A stretch of DNA of 64,000 nucleotides from Hirudo medicinalis. Its lineage: Eukaryota; Annelida; Clitellata; Hirudinida; Hirudinidae. The translations under genes were made by a program, and so were the position numbers. The DNA lies in the NCBI GenBank assembly GCA_011800805.1, contig MPNW01000193.1, positions 73,239-137,238 on the forward strand, read 5' to 3'. Under the pieces are notes generated by a model. The model did no database searches, had not been told where the DNA came from, and saw only the letters and a program-made list of their open reading frames with translations. Of the stretch, positions 12,736-24,762 are shown in pieces (the stretch's first letter is position 1; each line of letters begins with the position of its first letter).

Positions 12736-13714
12736 AAGGAGTAGAAAATAGTTAAAATGCATCTTATTTTTATGAAACTTTACTTGGCACATAACTTTAG
12801 CATTTCCTCATTTTTGGGGAATTTGATAGATCTTCTGTTTAACAAAATCATCCATTGTTGTCATGCTCTTTTGTAATTAATATTGTACTTAATATTTAGT
12901 ACTTAATATTGCAATTATTCCTAGCAGCATTTTAATATTTTTCATGCAAGAGTTGAGTTGTCATTTGTAATTACATGAGATAATTAAACATTCTAATGTT
13001 CACATTGCAGTTACCAGGTCAAGTAAAATATGTTCTTTTTTGGATGCTTTTAAATGTTGTGCTGCAATATTGTCCCTGACTTCTAAGTGGTCAGCAAAAA
13101 AAAAAGTGGGAGGGAAGATTCATAAGAAATGGCAGGAGGGAAATAAAAACTACGAATGAAATCGGTTGTGGAGTAGCATTTAATCTATTTTTTTTTTCGT
13201 GCGATGAATGATCATATGGGGAAGGTCTATTGGCTGGTGATTGATGACGTAAATCTTTCAATCTTAAACTGGGGTCAGATTTACGAAGCTAAAGGCAATA
13301 GAAAAAACCATCTGCGAGCTGAAAGTCATTAAATGCAGGGTTCAGAACTAAGAGGATCCACATATCGTTCATAAAAGTGTTTGATTATTCGTGTATAGAC
13401 TTCATTTACATCAATAAAAAGTATGAGAAACTCGAAAACGAAGATTTGTTCGACACATTGTAATTTTTTTTAATTTTTAATTATTTATTAAATAAAACTG
13501 ACTTACATTCACATCCTATAAAAAGATTAGAAGCTCTAAAACTCGGAGTTTTTATCCCCACTCAGCAAATTGTTTTTGTTTTTTTGGGATTTTTTTTGTT
13601 GCAATTTTAAATATTTGCTAAATAAATCTTACAAATAACAATGAATCCTACAATAATGACAAGAACATTATTGAAGAGTTAGCAACGAATAGCGATGTTC
13701 GACTACCGCTCCCG
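12736..13714. other. P450 3'UTR and intergenic sequence
   Basis: AT-rich sequence following the P450 stop codon. No clean AATAAA occurs close to the stop. The first candidate is TCAATAAAAAG near 13411. No exon, repeat family or RNA gene is recognised. Confidence 0.5.
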
Positions 13715-14095
13715 TTAATGATAATAAGTGAAACCATGTTGGGGCTGATAGTAGAGGATGGCACAAGAATTCTGGTAGTTTACACTAGGTAACATGTGCA
13801 TTCTTTTCCTTAATTTCGTCAGGCAGGGCGATAATTCCACTTGATGGCTGGATGACATAGCCATAATGATGTGTGCTTTATCGTTTGTCAAGGCTGCAAT
13901 TCGTCTGAATTTCATTATCACGTCAATCGCTACCCATCCTTCATCGTCCATATTTTTGTGCATGAACCAGTCAGAGTTGAGGTTCTCCGCTGAGAAGTAA
14001 AATTCAATTTGGTGCTGGATCCTATAGCACAGCTCAGTCATATCGACAGGCATCGGTGCAAAATAGGTTGATCTGTGATCGGTTGACTGATTCAT
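13715..14095 (-). CDS. Intronless La-motif (LARP1-like) ORF, 126 aa
   Basis: A single open frame starting MNQSTDHRSTYF. Residues about 22-80 read as a La motif (LAM): IQHQIEFYFSAENL, then DWFMHKNMDDEGWVAIDVI, then FRRIAALTND. This is the pattern of LARP1/LARP4-type proteins, which bind RNA 3' ends or 5'TOP mRNA leaders. The rest of LARP1 (DM15 repeats) or any RRM is absent, and the frame has no intron in an intron-rich neighbourhood. After the LAM the frame reads CLTKLRKRMHMLP, which is not family-like. The neighbouring frame reads LPDEIKEKN, closer to what usually follows the LAM, so a frameshift near 13,825-13,845 is possible. It may be a retrocopy, a decayed duplicate or a real mini-LARP. 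The La-motif identity is secure; a working gene is less so. Confidence 0.7.
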   Translation of the reverse strand: MNQSTDHRSTYFAPMPVDMTELCYRIQHQIEFYFSAENLNSDWFMHKNMDDEGWVAIDVIMKFRRIAALTNDKAHIIMAMSSSHQVELSPCLTKLRKRMHMLPSVNYQNSCAILYYQPQHGFTYYH

Positions 14096-14997
14096 TGCGT
14101 AATTAATTGATTGAGAGCTATGTAATTAAAAAGTGATTGACGAGCTTTGAGTTGAATTAATGATTGAAATAATTCAAACGCTGTCGAAGTTATCTAGCAT
14201 GAGAAAAGATGCTGTATATTAAACAAAATAATAAAAAAGAAATAATAAAATAATTATAATTATCTTATAATTAATTTTTTTGAAAAATATTGATTTATTT
14301 TTTTATAATATCATTGTAATATTATTTTTGTAATTTTTGTATATGTAGTTATAATCAAATTTCAAACGTGACGGTTCTTTTTTATCTGTAAATATTTTAT
14401 TATTTCCTTATGATATTTTTAATTTTTTAAAAATTAGTCTTATTGATTTCGTTACTGTTCATCATCATCAACCTGTAAGATTTACATCTGTATAAAACAG
14501 TTTGATATTTTCATTAGCTCGCTATTATAAATGGTTTTAAAATGTAGAGTTTATTTATAATAGTCAGTTAAAAGCATCATATTAAATCCTCCCAGAGACC
14601 GTCCAAATCGACGTAATCGTAGAAAATTGGATTCATCAATAAACTAAATTTTATATCAAAACATAAATTTTGCCAGGAATCTAAAAGCCAAATAGCGTTA
14701 TCGTGAATTTTCACGGCAGATATAATTTTATAAAGTTCAGTAAATATAATCATTTAAACTTCATATAATTTTTATATTTTATTTCATTAAATTATTAAAA
14801 TTGTACTACAAGATTTTATTTTAATTAGTTTGCTTAACTTCGACATTATTTTATTTAAAAGTAAAATTTTATTTGTAAACATCTCATCTTGTTTTGTCGT
14901 CCTCGCTGCACCTCGAGTGGTATTTTGCCTCTAATCTGCTTCTCTTTGAACATTACTATGCTGTAATTTAATTATTTTAATTATTTGTTCAAAGATC
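14096..14997. other. Divergent intergenic region between La-motif ORF and POP7
   Basis: Very AT-rich spacer of about 900 bases between two divergently oriented ORFs. No TATA, ETS or other clear promoter motif stands out. The last ~120 bases before 14998 are presumed to hold the POP7 promoter and leader. Confidence 0.4.
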
Positions 14998-15456
14998 ATG
15001 GCGACACCTTCTGATGTCCAAGATCCAGTCTTTAACGTAGAAGCGGAGGAATACGAATTAATAAAATGTGTCCCAGGTAAATGGATGAAGCGAAAAAATG
15101 ACATATACATGGGTCGAAAAACTAACTTTTTGTCCCAAAAGAAGCGATGTTTGAAACTGTTAGAGTCCGGCTACACCGAAGTATTTTTACATGGGCTTGG
15201 AGCTTCCGTAGATCGAACTGTGAACCTCGCCCTGGAGCTAAAGCTCGAACTGGATCCCTTGTTGGAAGTATCAGCAAAGACTGGAACTTTGACTATGACG
15301 GATGAGTTGAGGAAGGTAAATGGTGATGCCAGTAGTGAATTTGGTTCGAGGTACTGCAGTGTGATCCACATAAGAGTATTCAAAAATTCTTGTTTTGTTA
15401 ACAGTGTTGATAGCAAAGACTTGTCAGATGTTGCAATAACTTTGAGGAAAAAATAA
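14998..15456 (+). CDS. POP7: Ribonuclease P/MRP subunit p20 (POP7/Rpp20), Alba family
   Basis: Small basic protein of 152 residues that binds the P3 arm of RNase P and MRP RNA as a heterodimer with Rpp25, in tRNA 5' and rRNA processing. The sequence follows animal Rpp20 throughout: NDIYMGRKTNF near residue 38, a cysteine-containing helix, EVFLHGLGASVDRTVNLAL (the Alba-fold signature, human IYIHGLGLAINRAINIAL) at about 61-79, and SVIHIRVFKNS near 121-131. The start at 14998 gives the expected N-terminal length. The gene is intronless here, and human POP7 is also compact. The stop codon sits inside AAAAAATAAATC, so a polyadenylation signal overlaps it, and a second AATAAA lies near 15,508. The C-terminal ~20 residues after the Alba domain are not conserved. 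Confidence 0.93.
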   Translation: MATPSDVQDPVFNVEAEEYELIKCVPGKWMKRKNDIYMGRKTNFLSQKKRCLKLLESGYTEVFLHGLGASVDRTVNLALELKLELDPLLEVSAKTGTLTMTDELRKVNGDASSEFGSRYCSVIHIRVFKNSCFVNSVDSKDLSDVAITLRKK

Positions 15457-16424
15457 ATCATCTATTGAAACTTTCTGCCTTATTCTCTTAGTGACCATAT
15501 TGAAAGTAAATAAATGGCATTTGATGGAATAACATAAATAGTCTTTAAATGAGGTTTTGTTCATGAGCTAGAGGTGATTGGATTTGATTCAAATAATTCT
15601 TGCTTAATTATTGCTAAAATATAGCACAGCAAGCTGGGATTTCCCTTCTGCATGTGAAATATTATTGCTTACAAACTTCCCTTATTTAAAAATTTTTTAT
15701 AAACTTGTAATTCAATGCCTATGGTTTTTCTTTATTTGTTTACAGTTTAGCAATTGACTTGCATTTTTGTATTTGATTGAAACACACAAAAATTCCCACA
15801 CCTGGTAATAGGACATCCTCTGGCAGGAGTTTTCCCTTAGGTCAATCCTTCCCTTTTTGGATTCTCATTTATGCATGCATTTTTTGTGTTTCAATAAAAG
15901 GTTCTACAAAAAGGAAAAAAGCATCCATGCAGACTTGAGTTAGTCATTAGGCTTAATCTGGGTTTAACAATTGCCTTCCTCCCTTTACTAAAAATAAACT
16001 AAATAAATAAATTTAATTGAACTTATGTAATTATCAAAGTTGCATACAAAGTCCTAAAGAAAATTGCAGGAATAATTGCAAATTAGCCACACACAGTAAA
16101 AACACCTTGGATCGATTGATTGCCATCTAAAAACTGTAGAAATTAACTTTATTGAAGTTGGCATCAGATCATCAGATCCATTATTTTCACATTGACTTTC
16201 AGCAGACAAAAAGATTTATTATTTCAATAGTATAAATGAAGATTCCAATGTTGAGAAATCAAACATTCTTGATTATTAGGAGTCCTAAATGTGATCAGGC
16301 AAACAAAAAAACCCCATATATTTGTCAGAACTTCAATAAGCAAAAAATGCCCCTGAAAGTCTTTATTTTACAGAACGAAAATGAAATCAGTAAAAGCATA
16401 AAGAAATCCTTTGCTGTACAGATA
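15457..16424. other. Convergent spacer between POP7 and the kinesin 3' end
   Basis: AT-rich sequence between two convergent genes. A minus-strand AATAAA (complement of 16362-16367) lies about 60 bases past the kinesin stop codon and is the likely polyadenylation signal of that gene. Nothing else is recognisable. Confidence 0.5.
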
Positions 16425-19400
16425 TTATCTTTGAATGTTTCTAGCATAGAGTGCAACAGTGTCCTCCAGGTTTTGTCTGTCATCCCCACTCCCTGATGAG
16501 AGGTTCTCCTTATTTTTTTCCAGTTTTTTCTTCTCATTATGTAGCTAAAAACAATGTGACTAGTAAAAAACTGATTTTTATAACAACAAAATTTTGTACG
16601 ATCTTGAAAGCAAATATACCTCAAGTCTCAAAGCATTACGTTCTGTCGTCACACTGTATAACTTCATTTGGCATTCTTTTATTTCATTTTTAAGATGATT
16701 GACTTCTGCACTCTTTGCAGTGAGCTGCGTAGTTGCAAGGGCCAGTGTGAAATTAACGCTATGGGGTAGGCCAGAGGAGGCAGAGGGCTTGCCAGTAGAC
16801 TCGAGGCTTCTGTCAGGAACGGAGACTGCCGCACTCTGACTCACCGAATGCAGAGATTCCAGTTCAGACTTCAGCTCTGCTATTTGCATTATATTTTTGC
16901 TAATCTCCAGATTTTTGGCAAGTATTTCTCCCTGTGAGTACAGAAGAACAACTTGTGATATAAGATTCTTATGCACGATTACAAATACCACATAAATTTA
17001 AATTAAGACATTGGTAATGCATCCTTTTCATGAAAGGGCAAATGTGATTAGTTACTGGTGAAAATTTGATATTAATTAAATTGAAGGAAGATTAAATCTA
17101 GTTTAAGCCAAAGGTCACTTTCATATTACATGCTTACAGATATTTTCACAACAATAATAATAACAATCAAAGTACCTTCAAGTCATTGATGAGTTTTTTG
17201 AGTGCTTTGTAATCTTCATCTTTCTTTGCAAACTCTTGCATGAGATTTCTTTTTTCTTCCTTCAATTTCTCAACCATTTGAGAGTCCAAACTCATCTTAA
17301 GTTTTCCAGTCTCCCTAGCAAATCATTCTCCCTCTTCTGTGCTTGATCTTCTCTCATTCTTAATGTTTCATTTTGAATTTCCAACATTTTGTAGTTATTC
17401 TTGATTGTTTTGTAATTCTCCTCCCGAGTTTTCAGTAAACATAGAGCTTTGTCTCGTCCTGTCGCGAAAACATTCACGAAAAAATGAGAACATTAATATT
17501 CCTCAGCAAGCCTAAAAATCTCAACATAAGCCAATTAGGGATAACATTCCACAAGAATGATTGTGTCAAATACTTTATATAAAGTCCAAGGATTAATTAC
17601 AATAGTTTCAATGGCAATCCAAATCAAGAAATGTTTCAAAACATATCAATTACAATTAAAATCAAATATCACAATTATTAAAGCCTATTAAATTATTATA
17701 TACAATTTCAAGAGGATATTAATATGACACTCACCATCTTTGTACCTGACTTGATCGGCCTTGCATTTTTCTAGCTCACCTTTCAGCTGTGACTCTTTCT
17801 CTAAGAGCTCAACTTTTAGTTGTTCTTCTCTCTGGATGTATTCAAGTGGAACTTGAGAACTCTTCTCCATCTCCATCATGTAATCCTCATTTGCCTTCTT
17901 CAATTCTTCTGTCAATTTTTGTTCATGCTTTATCTTGGAATTGATAAATGCATGCAGACTGGCGAAGAGATTATCGACCAGCATCTCTCTGGTTGGATTT
18001 GTTTTTCCATCCAAGCCACTGGCAATATCAATATGGAAAGAATCTAGAAGATGCAGAAACTGAGTCTTCATATGGCCTTGGAGCAGTTCTAAGTCATCTC
18101 TTTCTTTGCATAACTCCTCCATTTGACCAACATAAGAGGCTTTTAGCTTATCAATGGACAGGGAATGATCCTTTTGTAGTTTCTCCATTTCTTCAGAGTG
18201 CAATTTCTTAAGTCTGTCGAGCTCTTTTTCAAGTCGAGCTATCATCTCCTTATCTTTGCTAGTATAATCAGTTTCAATGCTTTTGAATTTCTCTAGGAGA
18301 CTGTCACATTCAGCAGACAGGGCCTCCAATTGTTTGGCATGAAGTTTCTTCATGGATTCAAGTTCTTCTGAATGTTCCTGCCGCAAATGTTGGAGCTCTT
18401 TTTCAAGTTGAACTATCATCTCCTTATCTTTGCTAGTGTAATCAGTTTCAATGCTTTTGAATTTCTCTAGGAGACTGTCACGTTCAGCAGACAGGGCCTC
18501 CAATTGTTCGGCCTGAAGTGTCTTCGTGGATTCAAGTTCTTCTGAATGCTTCTGCTGAAGATGTTCAATGACAACCATTCCAGAGGTTTTCAACTGGTCA
18601 ATTTCATACCTAAGGCTATCTATTTCTGAAGTTTTTTGCTTGCAATTTTCCATGACCTCTGAGTAGACCTTGCTGCTTTCATCGAGTTTTTTCTTATAAC
18701 TTTCATGCAAGTCATCAATTTGCTTTTGGATGCATACTTCAGTGCTTTCAAGTTTGTCCTTATATTGTTCTGCATAAGAAATTTTAAGTTTTTCAATCTG
18801 CATTAAATGATCTTTTTCAACTAATGCAAGATTTTCTACATGTAGCCTTGATAAAGACTCTAGCTCATCTTTGTGGGAGTTGTTCAAAGTGGCTAATTTA
18901 GTTTCAAATGTTTCTTTCTCTGTTGCTAATTTCTTCTCCATCTCTTCAGCATGTAAGGAATTGAGATCCTCCAAGAGCACCAGATGATCTCTTTTGATCT
19001 TTTCCAGTTCCTTCTCATGTAATTCCTTAAGAGTACCAAATTCATGTTTTTGACATTCTTTGAGCTCTTCTATTTTTCTATTACAGTCGTCAATCTGTGT
19101 TTTGAATTCATCTTTCTCGCTGTTTAATAATGTTAGGGCATCTCTATGATCTAGCTTGCATCTTTCCAATATTTCCTCAAAATCATTGAGTTTTATATGA
19201 GCCGCCTTCAATTCATCTGACTTTTCCTTGAGTTCAATCTCAAGGGTAGAATATCTAAGATGACTTTCTTCAACATTGGATTCTGCCAGATCCAGGCGGT
19301 CCCTCAATGTACAGAGTTCATTCAGTGTGGCTTCATTACCTGGCCTCAGAGATTCTTTCTTGATTTCCTCTAAGACCTCGGCATGCAATTTGTTGAGGTA

Positions 19401-22400
19401 TTCGACTTCTTTTAAGTGTTCGGCATCTAACTCTTGGATCTTAATCCTGTTTTCATCTTCTATCATTTCTATCTGCTTCTTGAATTCAGCACTGCTGACC
19501 AACAATTGTGCATTGCATTCCTCCAGCTGATTCGCTAAATCTGAGGCAAGGTTATTAGCACCCAAAATTTCAATCTTGTGTTGCTCCTTCAAACTTTCAA
19601 TTTGTCCATTGAGCTGGCTTATCCTTTCTTCAAAGTCCTCTTTCAATCTTTCAAACTCTTCATTGTTTTTAATCAATGAGTCTGAAATCTTGATTTCATT
19701 AGACTCAGTCTCATGCTGAATTGCCTGGAGATTTTCCATAGCTTCCTCATATTTGCTTTCTAAAGAGGAAAGTTTCTTTTTCAAGGACCCCAGTTCTTGA
19801 TTTAACTCCTCTGTTGCTAAAGCCTTCTCTCTCTTCATAGAGTCAACAACATCAAAGTGCATCTTGTCCATGTCACTCAATTCTCGTTTGTGAGTATCTA
19901 ACAGATCTCGTAATACCAACTCATAGTGATTTTTCACAGCCAACACCGAATCAGCACTGGAATCCATAGAACCGAGTGCACCTTTCAGCTCATCCCTCTC
20001 CTGCAGTGTCTCATTCAGTTGCATCTGAAGGCTTTCAATCACTTTTTCCTGATCTTCCTGAACCTTAAGACTGGAAGCATTTTTACTCTTCAGCTCCAAT
20101 ATCTGCTGATTGGCAGTCTGGATTTCTTTGCAAAGATTGTCCATTTGGCTCTTAGAATTAGAGAACAAATCAGAGATGTTTTCCAAGTTGCTTTCAGTTT
20201 CCTTCATTTGTGATTTGAACTGTTCAATTTCAAGATCTTTTGAACTAATCTTATCCTCAAGTTTTGAAATTTCAGCCTTTAATGAATCCACCTCATCTTC
20301 AGATGTTTTTACTCTTTCAATGCTTAAACTAAGCCTGTCCTCATAGCTCTGGTGCTTGCTTTCGTAATCACTGATTTTGTTTTCATAGTCAGTCATCTTT
20401 CTTTCATAATCATCAAGCTTTACTTTGCAAGACTTTATGTCATTTTCATATTCATCGATCATTTCTTGGTAAGAATTTATTTTACCTTCAAGAAGTTTGT
20501 TCACCTCTTTTGTGTCGTCCTCCAAAAAAGATGTTTGAGTGTTGTTATCCTCAAAATCTATATCAGGTGACTCTTTCATGGAAGATTTTTCAAAGGTTGT
20601 TTCGCGAACATCTACGAGGAAAGACGTTTGGATCATTTTTTCACTGTACTCAACATCTTGTTCCTCCCTGGAAGTATCTCCTTCATGAACAAAAGAAGTC
20701 TGACACATTGTCTCAAACATTTCAACATTCGCTTTGGAATAATTCTCAGCACCATCCACAAAAGATGTTTGCAATGATTTTTCATTGGTCTCAACATTTT
20801 TACATGATGCCAAGAAAGTGCCTCTTTCATCTCCAGCAAATGAGGTTTTATTTTTTTCATCCAAGTGAATTAATTTAGCTGATTCATCGCTAATTTCAGT
20901 CTCATCAATCAGGAAGGAAGTTTGAATCATCATCTCATGACTCTCTTTTTCTATCTTCATAAATTCATTATCAAACACTATAAATGAAGTTTGAATATTT
21001 TTCTCCCTAGACTCAATTTCTTGTATGGATTTTGAGCATGCATCCTCTTGGCATTCAAAAATTGATGTCTGCAGTATCTTATCCTCAACTTCCAAAGACT
21101 TTTCATCCAACGATCTCTTTATTGGAGACACCATGGAGTAAACTTTCTCTTCATCCTTTACAAAATAAATCTCGAGTTGTTTTTCCAACTCTACCTGCAC
21201 CTGATTCTTCCCAACACTTTGGACATTGTCAACGATTTTTTCAAGCTGTTTTTTCATTTTCTTGTTTTCTGTTGTGAGAATCTGAATTTGTCGCTCCCTC
21301 AGATCACATTCAAAGTCGTACTTCTGTCGCAACAAATCAACTTCATCAGAATTCGTCAAAGATGGCTGATCGGTCGAAATGCAGATTGACTTTGGCAGTT
21401 CAAAACCTGGAAAGTTAATCCCACATGACCTTCTGGATGGCTCACTTGCTTCATTACTCTCTGACAAATCATCATCAGCCTCCTCCTGCAAAGTGGATTG
21501 AAAGTTCAAGACGGTGAGTTTCGTTGCCTTCCCTGGACACCAAGTTTCTCTTCTTTTCTTTGCAGCATCTCGAGGAGTGTTCTTTGTTTGGCTAGATACT
21601 ATAATTTGATTTTCCAAAAGAGCAATCTTTTTGTTGTAGCCTTGAACAGTTTGGTTTAAGCTCAGGTTTTGCTCCACTGCAGAAGCAAGCTTCTTCTTCA
21701 CTTGTTCCAGTTCCTGACAAAGAATCAACCTTTGTCATTATCTGGAAATTGTTTAAAGAATCCCCAACTTTGTCAACCCATACCTTTGTAAGCCTTGGGA
21801 GCTGAGCACTCTCAGGTACTTTCTCATTGATTATTGGCTTGTTCTTAATCTTCCTCACATTCATGGCAAACTGAAAGTAGAAATAGGTCACTTGTAGACA
21901 CAATTTACAAAAACAGTGTACAATTTTATGAGCAAGATTAACTGACCCTCAGAGTTGATAGTGTTTCATCAAGGGCCACTGGAGTCACTGCACAAATGAA
22001 GGCAGTTTTACTGTTTCCACCAAGGGAATTCTGCAGTATCCTTGTCAACCTGCTGTCTCTGTAGCTGATGTGGCTGCAATATTACATACATTATAGCTAC
22101 TAAATTTAAGCGGATTGATGACAACTGTACTTCTGCAAATTTATATGCTAAAATCTAAAATACAAAATTGTCACAATAATATAGACTAGACTAATCTCTG
22201 TAACTGGAGATCACAATGTATCTGTGGATTAACAGTAGTTTAAAGAAGCATTTTTGTGGCATAAAGAAAAACAATAAAAAGAAGAGTATTGCAAACTAAG
22301 AAAACCACCAATTAAACAAACTTCATTTGAATCAAATGTGAAACCTGCCTTGCATTTGATGAAAGTTGTGAGATAACTTGGGAGAGTGTGAGGAGACTCT

Positions 22401-24762
22401 TGTTGATGTATGAACCCTCGACCATTCTCTGACCAGTATTTCCTGTCTGCTTCAATTTCTCAGACCCAGCCAAGTCTATGAGGTTCTAAATGATTCATAA
22501 AAAATTGATAAATAATTCAACATAATTCTTGTCATTGTCCCCTCTAATTATGTAACTATGACATCATACACTAGCTATTATTACATAGCAAAGATTTGGA
22601 ATAAAAATTTATATTGGCTCAAAAAATTGTCGAATCTTTCACAACAACAATTGAGATTAATCTTAAGCCATCCATCAGTAGCAAGAGTTGGCATGTTATA
22701 AAATTTACACAGGAGCAAAATTTTTCACAAAGGGTTGCTAAAGCCTACAACACTGCTTGGTATAAATGAGAAAAATATTACATGACAATTCATAATCTCC
22801 CATTGCATGTCTTCAAGACATAATGTAATATAATTTATCTTCATTTGTGTAGTATGGATCATATTTACAGTCACCACCAAAACTTACCAGCTGAGAAACA
22901 AAAAATGAAGCATCGTCCTCTATTTCATCACGCAGCTTGCTTTCAATGATCTGTGGTAATAAATCAACCTATGAATCAACTTGAAAAACAAATTATCAGT
23001 CAAAATACATAAAACATTTTATATTGTTAATCAGTAAATTACTGGTTCATACTGGAATTTGGAAACTCAAATTTAGGATATTTTTAATTTTTTAAGGATT
23101 TTTTTAGCACTAAAAATCAAACTTTCTGAAATATATGATTTCGTGGACTATTTTTGGCATGCAGACAAACCATGTCACACATTCAATACATGTTGAATAT
23201 TAATAAGTTTTGCTGGAGTTCATCGGTAATGCCACTCACCACTCTGAATATGACATGAGATCTGCTGCTCCTGTCATTCATGTTTGTCTGCTCATAATGC
23301 CTGGCTTCTAATAAAAAAAAAATTGTTTTCATAGATATTGCAAATCAGACAATCAATTAATTATAATAACTACAATATAATAATAATAACAGTAACAATA
23401 ACAATAATAAACATAGTGAAGCTAAATGTATTTTATCACATTTGCAAATTAGTTCAAAGAAAATATTCGGATGAAATTGAAACAGAAATCAACTGACTCT
23501 CTCCTTTCTTGAGGCATTCATAGCAATCCTCACTGTTCTTCACTGTGTTTTCTTGCAAGTCCTTTACAATGACTTCACCCTCCTAGAAATTCAATCAATA
23601 GCATCATCATCATAATGGACATCTTAATAGCTGAATGTTGTCATGAAAATAATGTTACTACAATAATGATATTATAAAAATTATTTACTCCATCTTCTAT
23701 CAATTTACAAAGAATTAAAACTCTACACTATTGTTATCACATTGTTCAGATGTCATGTTCATATTCATGTTCATATTCATATATGTTCATGAATCATATG
23801 TTTGCATCCATTCACAAACCAATGTTTCGCCGAGGTTTAACTGCTTCCTCGCGTCTCCAAGCAGATCCACGATGTTCTCGTTGTAGATTTCCATGTAAGA
23901 TGCTCTCACCAGGTACTCTCTATCTGGCGTCTGCATTACAACCATGAATGCATCAATGCATTTAAAAATGAATTTAATTGTGAAGCAATTGTTGAATAGA
24001 ATTAAGGCAAAATGGCTTTTAGGCCCTTCCAAAAATGGTACTTAATGAGCACATCTTAACAAGACAACTAATGCTGACACAAAAATTATTGCCAGTGGCT
24101 ACCATCATATATCTCATTAAATGCAAAGTTCCAATTAATAAAATTCAAATATATACAAAATGTCACCATGAAAGCTCAAACACAAATGTCCTGACATTTT
24201 CAATCTTATTGAAGATGCTGCTGATGCACATGTGGATGATGCCAGGAGAACCTTCTTTACCCAACATTGTGAATGTCTTACCAGAGGATGTCTGACCATA
24301 TGCAAAAACAGCCCCTGTTCATAAACAATCATGATGCGATAAATCTAGAATCTAGATTTGACTATTCTGTTTGTTTAGAATCTCCATTGCTTACCATTGA
24401 TTCCTTTCATCACATCTTCCATTATGGGATTTATCAAATCATCAAATATTTCCATTGTTGGTTGATTAATGCCATAAACTTTATCTGTGTCCAAAAAAAA
24501 TAAGTTCAAGAAGTGATCTGAATTAGTTATAAATAAAATAATCTCTTACTAAAAGAGTATTTCTCATTGGCATTTGCTTTTATGATGGAGTTTTCCCCAT
24601 CTTTCAACCAGGCCTCTACACATTTTTGCTCCTCTTCTCTGGTAATATTAAATATATTTATAAGTTTGCAAGATTTCAGTAATAAGATGCTGTCACCAAC
24701 CTTGGAATTAAGCCCCTAATCCTCACAACAACTTTTATATTATCTGATTTGTCACTTGCCAT
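16425..24762 (-). CDS. CENPE: CENP-E-like kinesin (kinesin-7), 15 exons, about 1,910 aa, one apparent frameshift
   Basis: Plus-end-directed mitotic kinesin that links kinetochores to microtubules. Exons, minus strand in transcript order: 24762-24701, 24638-24550, 24484-24395, 24314-24196, 23930-23820, 23582-23498, 23307-23240, 22950-22888, 22485-22349, 22073-21947, 21870-21784, 21713-17735, 17458-17176, 16931-16620 and 16544-16425. The motor comes first, with P-loop GQTSSGKT, switch I NDRSSRSH, switch II DLAGSE and neck [27 protein letters not shown] is the kinesin-7/CENP-E signature. Exon 12 (about 4 kb) encodes an acidic linker with repeated QTS motifs, then a long coiled coil. The last three exons encode a further coiled coil and a hydrophilic tail ending YARNIQR. 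Exon 9 needs a GC donor. Exon 13 breaks frame near 17,300: upstream it reads ENLR then stop, downstream MSLDSQM resumes one frame over, so one base appears to be missing. All other junctions keep phase. The protein is shorter than human CENP-E (about 2,700 aa). Confidence 0.9.
18216..18563 (-). repeat. 174-bp in-frame tandem duplication in kinesin stalk
   Basis: Two nearly identical copies, offset by 174 bases (58 codons), lie side by side in the coiled-coil exon. Each encodes LEALSAE, then [20 protein letters not shown]. The copies (for example 18241-18374 and 18415-18549) differ at only a few positions, so the duplication is recent. At 58 residues it is not an exact heptad multiple, so it changes the stalk register slightly. 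Confidence 0.85.
20520..21085 (-). other. Array of seven QTS motifs plus one degenerate copy (putative LC8 docking sites)
   Basis: Within the acidic linker after the motor, the kinesin exon repeats a short motif in the order [32 protein letters not shown] (degenerate), [24 protein letters not shown] and NNTQTSFL. Spacing is about 23-31 residues. The segments between are acidic and poorly conserved, so only the motif is kept. An I/L/V/T/C-Q-T core in disordered tandem copies is the known recognition pattern of dynein light chain LC8 (DYNLL), as in ASCIZ, Nup159 and Chica. The binding function here is inference. Confidence 0.6.

Noticed and set aside
16325..16492. Alternative last kinesin exon starting at 16492 with a stop at 16325
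   Set aside because: Its stop lies past the polyadenylation signal and it encodes a hydrophobic tail. The acceptor at 16544/16545 gives an in-phase hydrophilic tail ending at 16425.
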